Assembly: GCA_029287965.1 (NCBI GenBank)
Contig: JARFQC010000087.1
Coordinates: forward strand, 1-16,898
Direction: 5' to 3'
From: Arenicellales bacterium
GTDB lineage: Bacteria; Pseudomonadota; Gammaproteobacteria; BMS3Bbin11
Length of the DNA: 16,898 bases
Position 1 is the first letter of the stretch; the number at the start of each line of letters is the position of its first letter. Positions 1-7,786 of this stretch are shown one piece after another. The position numbers and the translations under genes are program-made. The notes below the pieces were generated by a model. That model had not been told where the DNA came from. It saw nothing but the letters and a program-made list of their open reading frames with translations, and did no database searches.

Positions 1-198
1 GACAGTGACGAACTGGCGCGCGATGACAGTTACCTGCTGAGCAAGGGCCAGCAGCGCCTGGATCGCAACCAGATCCTCAATGCATTGCGCACCTGCAACG
101 GCAACCGTGTACGCGCCGCCACGATGCTCGGTGTCAGTGAACGGACCATGTATCGCTACGTCAGGAAGATGCGCGAAGAAATGGAAACCAGCACCTGA
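1..198 (+). CDS. Fis-type HTH regulator, C-terminal fragment (5' end outside window)
   Basis: The frame is open from the first base and ends at TGA 196-198, giving 65 residues of a C-terminus. The segment from about residue 19 to 58 (LDRNQILNALRTCNGN, then RAATMLGVSERTMYRYV) has the shape of the Fis-family HTH_8 DNA-binding helices found at the end of NtrC-type sigma-54 activators and related response regulators: a helix starting near Ile-Leu-Asn-Ala-Leu, the Asn-Arg-x-x-Ala-Ala turn, and a recognition helix with Ser-Glu-Arg-Thr. The receiver and AAA+ domains that would confirm the class lie outside the window. It could also be a stand-alone Fis-like regulator or a PrrA/RegA-type response regulator. 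No terminator is obvious before the next gene. Confidence 0.75.
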   Translation, partial: DSDELARDDSYLLSKGQQRLDRNQILNALRTCNGNRVRAATMLGVSERTMYRYVRKMREEMETST

Positions 199-274
199 CC
201 TGAACCCTGCCGGCATTCCCTAGACAGCCGCATAGCGCGTACAATGCGGATCATCCGAACGTCGGGAACCGAAC

Positions 275-766
275 ATGAACAAGCTGGCTATACTGCTCGC
301 GCTGCTGCTCTGCGCACCCGCATGGGGTTCTGGCAGCGTCTTTCAGAAAACCTTTGATGCACCGCTGGCAGCAACCTACCAACACGTATACGAGCAACTC
401 GAGGCACGCCGATTCTTTGTTGTCTTCGAGCCGAATATAGGCAAAAACCTGGCAGGATTTTCACAACGCTGGGGTGATGACTATAATCGCAACGACCTGA
501 CCGGTATTCGCAGCATGGTCTTCTGCAATGCCTGGTACGCGAACGCCGTGGGAAATGCCGATCCAGCCATGCTTGCATTGTGCCCCATGCACGTAACACT
601 GTTCGAGAAAGACGACCGTACGACAGTATTGTTCGCCAGGCCGACAGTCATTGCCGCTGATTCACCCGCCGCCAAGGTCGCGGCAGAAATCGAATCCCGG
701 GTGATCGAAGCACTTGAGCAGGCCATGCCTGACCCTGCTAAGGCAGGAGCCGGTCGACCAGAATAA
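275..766 (+). CDS. exported DUF302-like small protein
   Basis: A 163-residue protein. Residues 1 to about 20 form a signal peptide (short basic start, then an Ile/Leu/Ala-rich core, likely cut after Ala-Trp-Gly-Ser-Gly), so the protein is probably periplasmic. There is no lipobox. The middle (FCNAWYANAVGNADPAMLAL, then CPMHVTLFE and a VLFARP strand) resembles the DUF302 (TT1751-like) fold, where a strand ending in a nucleic-acid-like groove follows a conserved Leu-Cys-Pro. This assignment is by eye. The molecular role of DUF302 proteins is poorly known. The start is supported by a GGGA 7 bases upstream of the ATG. The gene ends 39 bases before the MotA-like gene on the same strand and may be cotranscribed with it, so a link to that envelope complex is possible but not shown. 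Confidence 0.6.
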   Translation: MNKLAILLALLLCAPAWGSGSVFQKTFDAPLAATYQHVYEQLEARRFFVVFEPNIGKNLAGFSQRWGDDYNRNDLTGIRSMVFCNAWYANAVGNADPAMLALCPMHVTLFEKDDRTTVLFARPTVIAADSPAAKVAAEIESRVIEALEQAMPDPAKAGAGRPE

Positions 767-805
767 TCATTTTCACGTAACACTCTTTACCCCAGGAACA
801 CGAAC

Positions 806-1714
806 ATGCAGACATGCAAGGTAGCCCTGCTACAGCTATTCATCGGCATCATCGTCATCGCCGCTCTGGTACTGATCAATTTCGATTTTCTTCACGAGTT
901 CTATATCGCCAACCAGGAAACCATGGTCGGCATTATTATTAATTCGTTCATCCTGCTGCTGTTCATCACCGGTCTGCTGAGCATCATACGTGCGCTGGGT
1001 TACTATGCCGCACAGGAAAAGGCCATGCGCGTGTTCCGTAAGAACCTTACCCGCGACCTGGAGGAGCCCGATGAAGGGGTAGGGAAACACACCATCATCG
1101 TGGAGCGTTATCACCGTCTGCAGGAGCTGAACCGCACCAATACCGCCGTCGACCAGAATGCGCTGGCTGCATCGCTGGTTGCCCAGGAAAGCCTGAAGAC
1201 CAGCTTCCCGCGGTTTATCAATAATGTGCTGATCCTTGCAGGTGTCTTCGGCACCATCATTGCGCTCTCTATCGCGCTGCTCGGGGCAGACAACATGTTG
1301 ACCGACAGCGGTGCCGTGAGTGGCATGGGTACCGTGATCCACGGTATGTCGACCGCATTATCGACTACGATGACGGCGATTTTCTGCTACGTGTTCTTTC
1401 ACTTCTTCTACAGCAAGCTGACAGACATACAAACCAATATCCTCAGCCAGATCGAAGATGTTACCCAGACCCAGCTGGTCGCGCGTCATGCGGTAACCGA
1501 GAGCGATGTGCTGCGCAACGCAAACCAGCTGTTGAATGTCCTGCAGGACCTGATCGCAGAAATGAAGGAGACCCAGCAGGAGTACACCCATGTTGGCAAA
1601 CAGCTGGTAGCACTCATCACGGCCAGCCAGCAGGACAGCACCGGCATGAACAATCATTTCGACAAGCTCGAGCACCTGCTGCGTGAAGGCTTCCGCCTGC
1701 CCGATCAGCAATGA
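806..1714 (+). CDS. MotA/TolQ/ExbB-like proton-channel protein
   Basis: A 302-residue inner-membrane protein with four predicted membrane helices near residues 8-28, 40-62, 137-160 and 178-203, a cytoplasmic loop of about 70 residues between helices 2 and 3, and a mostly helical tail of about 100 residues. Helix 3 carries Gly-Val-Phe-Gly-Thr-Ile, like the GLxGTV signature of TolQ/ExbB. Helix 4 starts with MSTALSTTMTAIF (181-193), matching the Ala-Leu-x-x-Thr pore motif, with Thr187, Thr188 and Thr190 as candidate ion-path residues. Members of this superfamily form pentamers that pass protons around a dimeric MotB/TolR-type partner to do mechanical work. The next gene encodes such a partner and overlaps by ATGA. 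AGGA lies 8 bases before the start codon. Four helices suggest the MotA or ZorA side rather than three-helix TolQ. The task of the motor is unknown. Confidence 0.8.
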   Translation: MQTCKVALLQLFIGIIVIAALVLINFDFLHEFYIANQETMVGIIINSFILLLFITGLLSIIRALGYYAAQEKAMRVFRKNLTRDLEEPDEGVGKHTIIVERYHRLQELNRTNTAVDQNALAASLVAQESLKTSFPRFINNVLILAGVFGTIIALSIALLGADNMLTDSGAVSGMGTVIHGMSTALSTTMTAIFCYVFFHFFYSKLTDIQTNILSQIEDVTQTQLVARHAVTESDVLRNANQLLNVLQDLIAEMKETQQEYTHVGKQLVALITASQQDSTGMNNHFDKLEHLLREGFRLPDQQ

Positions 1715-2733
1715 GCGGCTTTACCGACCTGCGGCTCAACCGCCGCACCTACACCGATGAAGGATTCTGGCCCAGTTTCACGGACATCATGACGGTAATC
1801 GTGATGATCTTCCTGATGGGTCTCGTCGTGGTGCTGCTGCGCCACATGGAAACGACCAGCAACCTGCAGGCCGCTCTCGAAGCGGAACAACGCGCTACCG
1901 CACTGGCCCGCTCTACACGCGAGGAAAAGACCCGCGTTGATCACAAGCTTACCGACACCGAGGAACAGCTCGCCCAGCTGAGAATGCAGCTGCTGCTGGC
2001 GCAGGACCGTAAACAGGCTACGGAAAAAACGCTTGCCGAACGTGACAGGTCGCTGGCCGCATTGCAGCAGTCCTATGCTGAGCTCGATGAACGCGAAAAG
2101 AAGACAGCGACACAGCTGGCCGAATCACAATCTGCACTGTCGGATGTGAAAGGCAGTTACTCCAGTCTGCAGGAGAAACATCGCGTACTTGAAGCCCGGG
2201 CAGAAAATGCTGGCAGCCAGTTGCAGGAACGTAGCGAGGAACTGTCCCGGCTTGAACAGCGCTACAGTGAACTGCAGGAACAGAAACGGCTGCTCAGCTC
2301 GGACCTGGAAAAAATCCGGGCCAGTGAACAGTTGACCAGCGAAGAGCTTGCCGCGGCACGCAAGATAATCGCCACGACGGATATGGAGCTGGCCGGCATT
2401 CGTGACGAATACAGCGACCTGCAGATCAAGTACGACAAGCTGGTCAAGCCTGCCCGTACGTCCAAGGGCAAGCATGTTGTAACGGTCTACTATGCCAAGG
2501 AGTCCGGTCGCTATAGCTACAAGATTCGCGATACGGGTGAATCGAAATCTCGTTCAGTGAGCCTGAAAACCCTGCACAGCGAGCTGAGCAAAAAGAAGAA
2601 GCAATACGGCAAGAAGCTCTACATTAAGCTTATCTATCCACAGGGCAGCGACCTGTCATTCAACGAGGCGTGGACGTTTTCCAAGGAAATACTCAACACC
2701 TACGACTACTATAACCAGGACCCGCCTGATTGA
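1711..2733 (+). CDS. MotB/TolR-like stator partner with long coiled coil
   Basis: A 340-residue protein with one membrane helix at about 26-45. It is preceded by SFTDIMTVIVMIFLMG, where Asp25-Ile-Met-Thr aligns with the proton-carrying Asp32-Phe-Met-Thr of MotB, so it should form the ion-driven core with the preceding MotA-like protein. Residues 48-245 are a near-continuous Glu/Gln/Leu/Arg-rich coiled coil. Residues 253-340 form a small basic alpha/beta-like domain (HVVTVYYAKESG, a Lys-rich stretch 294-302, LYIKLIYPQG, then a closing helix) that resembles the small TolR/ExbD periplasmic domain more than OmpA; no OmpA-like peptidoglycan-binding motif is visible. By MotB topology the coiled coil and terminal domain would be periplasmic. 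The start ATG overlaps the upstream stop (ATGA), implying coupled translation and matched amounts. Zorya-like, gliding-like or new transport roles are all possible. Confidence 0.75.
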   Translation: MSGFTDLRLNRRTYTDEGFWPSFTDIMTVIVMIFLMGLVVVLLRHMETTSNLQAALEAEQRATALARSTREEKTRVDHKLTDTEEQLAQLRMQLLLAQDRKQATEKTLAERDRSLAALQQSYAELDEREKKTATQLAESQSALSDVKGSYSSLQEKHRVLEARAENAGSQLQERSEELSRLEQRYSELQEQKRLLSSDLEKIRASEQLTSEELAAARKIIATTDMELAGIRDEYSDLQIKYDKLVKPARTSKGKHVVTVYYAKESGRYSYKIRDTGESKSRSVSLKTLHSELSKKKKQYGKKLYIKLIYPQGSDLSFNEAWTFSKEILNTYDYYNQDPPD

Positions 2734-2793
2734 CCGTCGCATTCCGGCAGCAGCGGCGGTATTGCGGTTGCTGCAGCAGTGTTAATAATATTC

Positions 2794-3621
2794 TCAGTCC
2801 GCGTTCAGAATGCCCAGCAGTGTAATGCCGTCGAGCGGCACCAGTTCATGACCGGCAGGTACCGTCAGCAGCGTAGCGCGGCCTGCCAGGGCAGGTACGT
2901 TATTCATATCCTGGCTGATGCCCGGCACCAGCCAGTCGCCATGCAGGGTCAGCGACTGACCGCGTCCCACCGAGGTGTACTCGATGTCAGGATGTGGCTG
3001 GACATTCAGCCAGCCGAGATAGGTACCGGGCGTGGCCGGCAGCAGGTCAACGAGCAGGTGGCCTGACCGGCGCACGGTGTCATAGGCGCCGCCGCCAAAA
3101 AAATCGGCTATATAGGAAAAAGGCCACGGGATGTCCGTTGCTTCCAGCGCCTGCAGGGCACGCTCGGTACCCAGGTTGGGGGATGCTATGGCAACCAGGC
3201 GGGTAATACCCGGCACCGTACCGCGTACCACCACGATGCGGGCGACGACACCGCCGGCGGAATGACCCGCCAGGGTGATAGTTTCATCAGGGTAACGACT
3301 ATTGATGTCCAGCAGGGCCTGGGAGAGTAAATCGGCCTGAAAATTCAGCGGTGCTTCGGAGGGCAGATCGATGACAAACACTTTGTCTGCTGAAGATTCG
3401 CCTGCAGCAGGGAGATACCTGACGCCTCCTCCGGCAGTGGTATACAATCCGGCACGTGGCCAGCCATTTTCCTGCAGTATGCTGGAAATACCGCTACGCT
3501 CCCAGGCCATGGCATCAGAATGATAACCATGTATGAGTACGGCGATATCTGCGCTTGCCGATACCGGGTTCAATACGAACATTAGCGCTATAACAAGCAA
3601 CCTGTGGAATAACGATTTCAT
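2794..3621 (-). CDS. exported alpha/beta-hydrolase (lipase/esterase-like)
   Basis: Read from ATG 3621 this gives 275 residues. A longer frame reaches 3699, but this start has GGGAG 7 bases upstream and puts a clean signal peptide at the N-terminus (MKSLFHRLLVIALMFVLNP, cut near Ala-Ser-Ala), so the product is exported. The mature protein begins with the oxyanion-loop strand IAVLIHGYHSD. The nucleophile elbow is GHSAGG (Ser121); Asp229 in HGDWLVP and His258 in AGHELVP are the likely remaining triad members. This is an alpha/beta-hydrolase with a lipase-like elbow. The substrate (lipid, ester or other) cannot be told. It lies convergent to the MotB-like gene and divergent from glnE and probably has its own promoter. 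Confidence 0.8.
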   Translation of the reverse strand: MKSLFHRLLVIALMFVLNPVSASADIAVLIHGYHSDAMAWERSGISSILQENGWPRAGLYTTAGGGVRYLPAAGESSADKVFVIDLPSEAPLNFQADLLSQALLDINSRYPDETITLAGHSAGGVVARIVVVRGTVPGITRLVAIASPNLGTERALQALEATDIPWPFSYIADFFGGGAYDTVRRSGHLLVDLLPATPGTYLGWLNVQPHPDIEYTSVGRGQSLTLHGDWLVPGISQDMNNVPALAGRATLLTVPAGHELVPLDGITLLGILNAD

Positions 3622-3628
3622 TGCCATG

Positions 3629-3633
3629 CTCCC
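3629..3633 (-). promoter_or_regulatory. ribosome binding site deciding the hydrolase start
   Basis: On the minus strand GGGAG sits 7 bases before ATG 3621 and only 1 base before the in-frame ATG 3627. The spacing favours 3621, which also gives the better signal peptide, over the longer start at 3699. Confidence 0.55.
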
Positions 3634-3661
3634 GTCCGGATGCAAGATCCGAAACATCAAA

Positions 3662-3692
3662 TTGACCGATAAGAATATTAGCATTCTATCAT
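3662..3692 (+). promoter_or_regulatory. candidate glnE promoter
   Basis: TTGACC (3662-3667) and TATCAT (3687-3692) are each 5 of 6 to the sigma-70 elements but 19 bases apart, longer than the ideal 17. Transcription would begin near 3700, leaving a leader of under 20 bases before the glnE ATG, which has no clear ribosome binding site. This is based on pattern only. Confidence 0.3.
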
Positions 3693-3717
3693 ATATCACT
3701 ATTCACGCGGCCTGTAG

Positions 3718-6624
3718 ATGAATCCCGAAGCCCGCCAGTACTTCCTTACCCAGCTTGAGCAATTACCCGATTCGCTGCAGGCGGGCGTCATGCCGGTCTG
3801 GGAAGATATCGCTGATAGCCTGCCGGAGCCGGATCCGGCGCAACCCGACTGGCTCGGGGAGTTACCCGGGGTCATAGCATGCAGTGACTTCATCACCGGT
3901 TTGCTGCGCCGCGATACCGGCTACCTGACCGGGTTGCTGGACAGCGGAGAGCTGTTCTCGCCGCTCGATTGCAACGGGATGCGCGATAAGCTTGCTACCG
4001 CCCTGGCCGCAACAGACGATGAGAATCGCATCATGGCCATCCTGCGGCAGGAGAGAAACAGTGCCATGCTGCAAATCGCTTTTCGCGACCTCAGCGGCTG
4101 GGCGGACCTGGACGAAGTCCTGTCTTCTTTGAGCCAGTGTGCTGACGTACTCCTCGACACGGCATTGACCCGTTGTGCAGAACTGCTGGCTCCCAGGTAC
4201 GGCATGCCGATAGGCGAGGAAACGGGTGAACCTGTCCGGCTCGTCACTTTCGGCATGGGCAAACTGGGCGGGGGCGAGCTCAATTTTTCTTCCGACGTCG
4301 ATCTGATTTTCTGTTTCTCCGAGCACGGCGAGACAGATGGGAGCAGGCAGGTCAGCAACAGTGAATTTTTCATACGCCAGGCACGCATGTTCATCAAGCT
4401 GATCGGTAATACGACCGCAGATGGCTTTGTCTACCGCGTCGATACACGCCTGCGCCCGAACGGTGATAGCGGCCCGCTGGTGCTTTCCTTTGCGGCGATG
4501 GACGCCTATTACCAGACGCATGGCAGGGACTGGGAACGCTACGCATGGATCAAGGCGCGCATCGTGGCAGGTGACCAGGACAGCGGAAAGGTAATGCTGG
4601 AAACCCTGCGCCCGTTTGTATATCGCAAGTATTTCGATTTTGCCGCGCTTGAATCGATACGCGATATGAAAGAGATGATAGAGCGGGAGCTGTCACGCAA
4701 ACAGGAGGTCTGGCGCAACATCAAGCTGGGTCCGGGCGGCATACGCGAAGTGGAATTCATTGCCCAGGCCCATCAACTGATCAGAGGAGGCCGCACACCC
4801 TCCTTACAGCAACGCAGCCTGCTGACAGCCCTGGCTGTGCTTGAAGACCTGTCCCTGATCAGCGCAGCTGAACATCAATCACTGGTTGTGGCGTACGACT
4901 TTCTGCGCCGGACCGAAAACCGCCTGCAGATTCGTGCCGACCGGCAGACGCAAACGCTACCTGAGTCGGACCATGAACAGCACTGCCTGGCATACAGCAT
5001 GGGCGCAGCAGGCTGGGACGAATTTCTGGTTCAACTCCAGCATCACATGGGCCAGGTCCATGCACAGTTCCGTGACTTGTTCATGGAGACTGCCCGACCT
5101 GACGAGGATGCGACCACCCGGACGCTTTCACACCTGTGGCAGGGTGAGCTGGATACTGAAGAATCACTGCGTACACTGGAAGTGAGCGGTTACTCTGAAT
5201 GTGAATCCCTGCTCGGACACATTCATGCTTTACGTCAGGGCCCTGTCTACCGCAGCCTCAGCACGGCTGCCCGGGGCAGGCTGGATCGGCTCATGCCGGT
5301 ACTGCTGCATGAAACCAGTCGCGCTGACCAGCCGGCCACCACCATGGCCCGCCTGATCGATTTTCTAACCGCCATCAGCCGCCGTTCCGTTTACCTGTCA
5401 TTGCTGCTCGACAACGAGGCGGTCAGGCAGCAGCTGATCCGTTTCACCAGTGCAAGTGAGTGGATGGCGAATGGCCTGACGCGCTACCCGATTCTGCTCG
5501 ATGAACTGCTTACCGGCTACGATGATGATTCATTTTCGCTTGCGCTACTGGAGAAAGCGCTCCGCTTCCGGCTTGCGTCAGTAAGTGACGACGATCTCGA
5601 AGAGCAAATGACGCAACTGAGGGAATTTCGTCACGCGCGGGTTATGGGCGTTGCATCACTCAGTATCGGCAATAAACTGCCGGCGGCAGACACCGGGCGC
5701 GCGTTAAGCAATATTGCAGAAACCTGCGCACGTGGTGCAACGGCCATCAGCACCCATGCCATCACCCAGAACCACGGGACACCGGAGGGTGTAGATGCGG
5801 ATAAGGTGCCATTCTGTGTTATCGGCTATGGCAAGCTGGGTGGCAGAGAACTGGGTTACGGGTCTGACCTCGACCTGGTATTTCTTTCCGATAACATTGA
5901 CGAAACGACGCGCACTGATGGACCCCGTCCTATCTACAGTTCCCAGTACTTCGCCCGCATCGGCCAGCGCTTCGTGCATGTCATGACCACACGCACCAGT
6001 GCCGGCCGCCTGTATGAGGTCGATATGCGTCTCAGGCCCAATGGCAATTCCGGTCCACTGGTAGCGACGCTTAATGCGTTCGAGCGCTATCAGCAAAACA
6101 AGGCCTGGACCTGGGAGCACCAGGCCCTGGTTCGTGCCCGTTGCGTTGCAGGTGATGCCGACGTGGCTGAGCGGTTCAGGCTTATCCGGCAGGACATCCT
6201 GACACGCAGGCGTAACGAGGAGTCACTGCGGAATGACGTGATCAGCATGCGTACAAAAATGCGCGACGCGGCGAACCTGTCCTCAACCAGCGGTTTTAAT
6301 CTCAAGCAGGGTACAGGTGGTATCGTTGACATCGAATTTATGGTGCAATACTTGGTTCTGCGCTGGGCCTGTGAACACCCTGGATTAACCGAGCATACAG
6401 GCACCATCGCGCTGCTCGATGAGTTGCAGGCATTGAACCTGCTCGACAGCGGAGACCACGACACACTGGTCCTTGCCTACGACACCTGGATGCAATGCAG
6501 CCACGAGCGCACACTTGCTGAGAAAGAACCCGTGATCGCAAATGACGAGCATTCGGCACTGCGCGAAGAAGTTGCCGCCATCTGGGATCACCTGATTATG
6601 GAGAACAGACATGTCAATGGCTGA
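3718..6624 (+). CDS. glnE: bifunctional glutamine synthetase adenylyltransferase/deadenylase
   Basis: A 968-residue protein, close to the E. coli length of about 946. GlnE attaches AMP to, and removes it from, a tyrosine of glutamine synthetase in response to PII protein and glutamine, tuning nitrogen assimilation in the cytoplasm. Both nucleotidyltransferase halves are present: GMGKLGGGELNFSSDVDLIF (179-198) for the deadenylase domain, and GYGKLGGRELGYGSDLDLVF (703-722) for the adenylylation domain. Each has the Gly-Ser/Ser-Ser-Asp-x-Asp-Leu metal-binding pair. Matching downstream blocks are also doubled: YRVDTRLRPNGDSGPL and YEVDMRLRPNGNSGPL, and GPGGIREVEFIAQ and GTGGIVDIEFMVQ. The gene overlaps ilvE by 14 bases, as expected for a cotranscribed pair. 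The start ATG has no strong ribosome binding site, so a slightly different start is possible. Confidence 0.97.
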   Translation: MNPEARQYFLTQLEQLPDSLQAGVMPVWEDIADSLPEPDPAQPDWLGELPGVIACSDFITGLLRRDTGYLTGLLDSGELFSPLDCNGMRDKLATALAATDDENRIMAILRQERNSAMLQIAFRDLSGWADLDEVLSSLSQCADVLLDTALTRCAELLAPRYGMPIGEETGEPVRLVTFGMGKLGGGELNFSSDVDLIFCFSEHGETDGSRQVSNSEFFIRQARMFIKLIGNTTADGFVYRVDTRLRPNGDSGPLVLSFAAMDAYYQTHGRDWERYAWIKARIVAGDQDSGKVMLETLRPFVYRKYFDFAALESIRDMKEMIERELSRKQEVWRNIKLGPGGIREVEFIAQAHQLIRGGRTPSLQQRSLLTALAVLEDLSLISAAEHQSLVVAYDFLRRTENRLQIRADRQTQTLPESDHEQHCLAYSMGAAGWDEFLVQLQHHMGQVHAQFRDLFMETARPDEDATTRTLSHLWQGELDTEESLRTLEVSGYSECESLLGHIHALRQGPVYRSLSTAARGRLDRLMPVLLHETSRADQPATTMARLIDFLTAISRRSVYLSLLLDNEAVRQQLIRFTSASEWMANGLTRYPILLDELLTGYDDDSFSLALLEKALRFRLASVSDDDLEEQMTQLREFRHARVMGVASLSIGNKLPAADTGRALSNIAETCARGATAISTHAITQNHGTPEGVDADKVPFCVIGYGKLGGRELGYGSDLDLVFLSDNIDETTRTDGPRPIYSSQYFARIGQRFVHVMTTRTSAGRLYEVDMRLRPNGNSGPLVATLNAFERYQQNKAWTWEHQALVRARCVAGDADVAERFRLIRQDILTRRRNEESLRNDVISMRTKMRDAANLSSTSGFNLKQGTGGIVDIEFMVQYLVLRWACEHPGLTEHTGTIALLDELQALNLLDSGDHDTLVLAYDTWMQCSHERTLAEKEPVIANDEHSALREEVAAIWDHLIMENRHVNG

Positions 6625-7537
6625 CCGTGATGGCGTCATCTGGTATGACGGTCAACTGGTCCCCTGGCGGGAGGCCACTACCCACGTCCTCACCCACACC
6701 CTGCACTATGGACTGGGTGTATTCGAAGGTGTACGCGCCTACGACGCGGAAGGGGGCACGGCGATTTTTCGTCTCCAGGAACACACCGACCGGCTGTTCC
6801 GCTCGGCACACATTCTCAACATGCAGATGCCCTACGACAAGGAAACGCTCAACGAGGCACAACGCCAGGTGGTACGCGAAAACGGTCTCAAGGACGCCTA
6901 CTTACGCCCGATGTGCTTCTATGGATCGGAAGGCATGGGACTGCGTGCTGACAATCTTGCCACCCATGTCATCGTTGCAGCCTGGAGCTGGGGTTCTTAT
7001 CTCGGCGAAGAGGGGATGCAGAATGGTATTCGCATCCGCACATCATCGTTCACACGCCACCACGTCAATATCACCATGACCAAGGCTAAATCCAACGGCA
7101 ATTACACCAATTCAATCCTGGCTTTGCAGGAAGCACTCAACGATGGCTATGACGAAGCACTTTTGCTGGATCCGGAAGGTTATGTCGCCGAGGGCAGCGG
7201 CGAAAACATCTTTATCGTCCGCAATGGCAAGCTGTACACCCCCGAACTCACCTCGGCGCTGGACGGGATTACCCGCGATACCATTATTCAGCTGATCGAT
7301 GAGCTTGGCCTGACCCTGATCGAAAAACGCATCACGCGTGATGAAGTATATATCGCCGATGAAGCCTTCTTTACCGGCTCGGCCGCCGAAGTCACACCGA
7401 TACGCGAGCTGGACAACCGCACGATAGGCAACGGCAGCCGCGGCCCGATTACCGAAAAACTGCAGTCCATGTACTTCGACCAGGTCCATGGCCGGCGGGA
7501 CAGCCACCCGGAATGGCTGACCCGGACAAGCAACTAG
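6611..7537 (+). CDS. ilvE: branched-chain amino acid aminotransferase
   Basis: A 308-residue class IV PLP-dependent aminotransferase, the usual length. It transfers the amino group of glutamate to the 2-oxo acids of valine, leucine and isoleucine, the last step of their synthesis. Visible family marks are YGLGVFEGVRAY near the N-terminus, RLxEHxDRLFRSA, the PLP-binding Lys160 in TKAKSNGNY, EGSGENIF (PLP-phosphate and substrate contacts), GITRDTI, and FFTGSAAEVTPI near the C-terminus. GGAG at 6600-6603 lies 7 bases before ATG 6611 and supports this start rather than the next Met, 6 bases downstream. It overlaps the end of glnE by 14 bases and is followed after 17 bases by the small zinc-finger gene. 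In Pseudomonas glnE, ilvE and the waa genes are also adjacent. Confidence 0.96.
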   Translation: MSMADRDGVIWYDGQLVPWREATTHVLTHTLHYGLGVFEGVRAYDAEGGTAIFRLQEHTDRLFRSAHILNMQMPYDKETLNEAQRQVVRENGLKDAYLRPMCFYGSEGMGLRADNLATHVIVAAWSWGSYLGEEGMQNGIRIRTSSFTRHHVNITMTKAKSNGNYTNSILALQEALNDGYDEALLLDPEGYVAEGSGENIFIVRNGKLYTPELTSALDGITRDTIIQLIDELGLTLIEKRITRDEVYIADEAFFTGSAAEVTPIRELDNRTIGNGSRGPITEKLQSMYFDQVHGRRDSHPEWLTRTSN

Positions 7538-7541
7538 CACC

Positions 7542-7546
7542 AGGAG
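7542..7546 (+). promoter_or_regulatory. ribosome binding site deciding the zinc-finger gene start
   Basis: AGGAG lies 8 bases before ATG 7555. This choice removes an upstream in-frame ATG at 7513 that would lie inside ilvE and add 14 residues not expected in the family. Confidence 0.65.
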
Positions 7547-7554
7547 CATACAGA

Positions 7555-7773
7555 ATGGAAGAGAAATCCAGCAGCAGCCACGAGTCACCCGCCGCCTCGC
7601 ACCCGACCGGACAGGTTCGAACCATCACGGATGCTGATCTGCCGCTCGTCTGTCCACTACCCAGCAGCAGTCAGTGGGATGCTCACCCGCGGGTATTCCT
7701 GACTCTCGATGATGAGGGCATGGCTACCTGCCCATACTGCGGCACCACCTATAGAAAAGAATCACAAGACTGA
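7555..7773 (+). CDS. small CHCC zinc-finger protein
   Basis: A 72-residue protein. After a Ser/His-rich start comes ITDADLPLVCPLPSS, HPRVFLTL and CPYCGTTYRK. This is the zf-CHCC pattern (Cys, His, Cys-x-x-Cys) related to the C-terminal domain of the mitochondrial complex I subunit NDUFS6. Bacterial homologues are short free-standing proteins that probably bind zinc; their role is not settled. AGGAG 8 bases upstream fixes the start. It lies between ilvE and waaF in the same orientation with gaps of 17 and about 13 bases, so it is very likely in the same transcript. Confidence 0.88.
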   Translation: MEEKSSSSHESPAASHPTGQVRTITDADLPLVCPLPSSSQWDAHPRVFLTLDDEGMATCPYCGTTYRKESQD

Positions 7774-7786
7774 GCCGGTATTACCG

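Noticed and set aside
217..245. Possible promoter (TACAAT at 240) before the DUF302-like gene
   Set aside because: No acceptable -35 element at 16-18 bases; TAGACA at 221 is only 13 bases away.
2747..2774. GCAGCA/TGCTGC inverted repeat between the convergent MotB-like and hydrolase genes
   Set aside because: Only a 6-bp stem with a long loop and no T tract on either strand; too weak to call a terminator.
2779..3066. 95-residue plus-strand ORF opposite the hydrolase gene
   Set aside because: It is a shadow of the hydrolase coding strand, which has a clear signal peptide and catalytic triad.
3622..3699. 26-residue N-terminal extension of the hydrolase
   Set aside because: It places the signal peptide internally and lacks a ribosome binding site; the start at 3621 is better.
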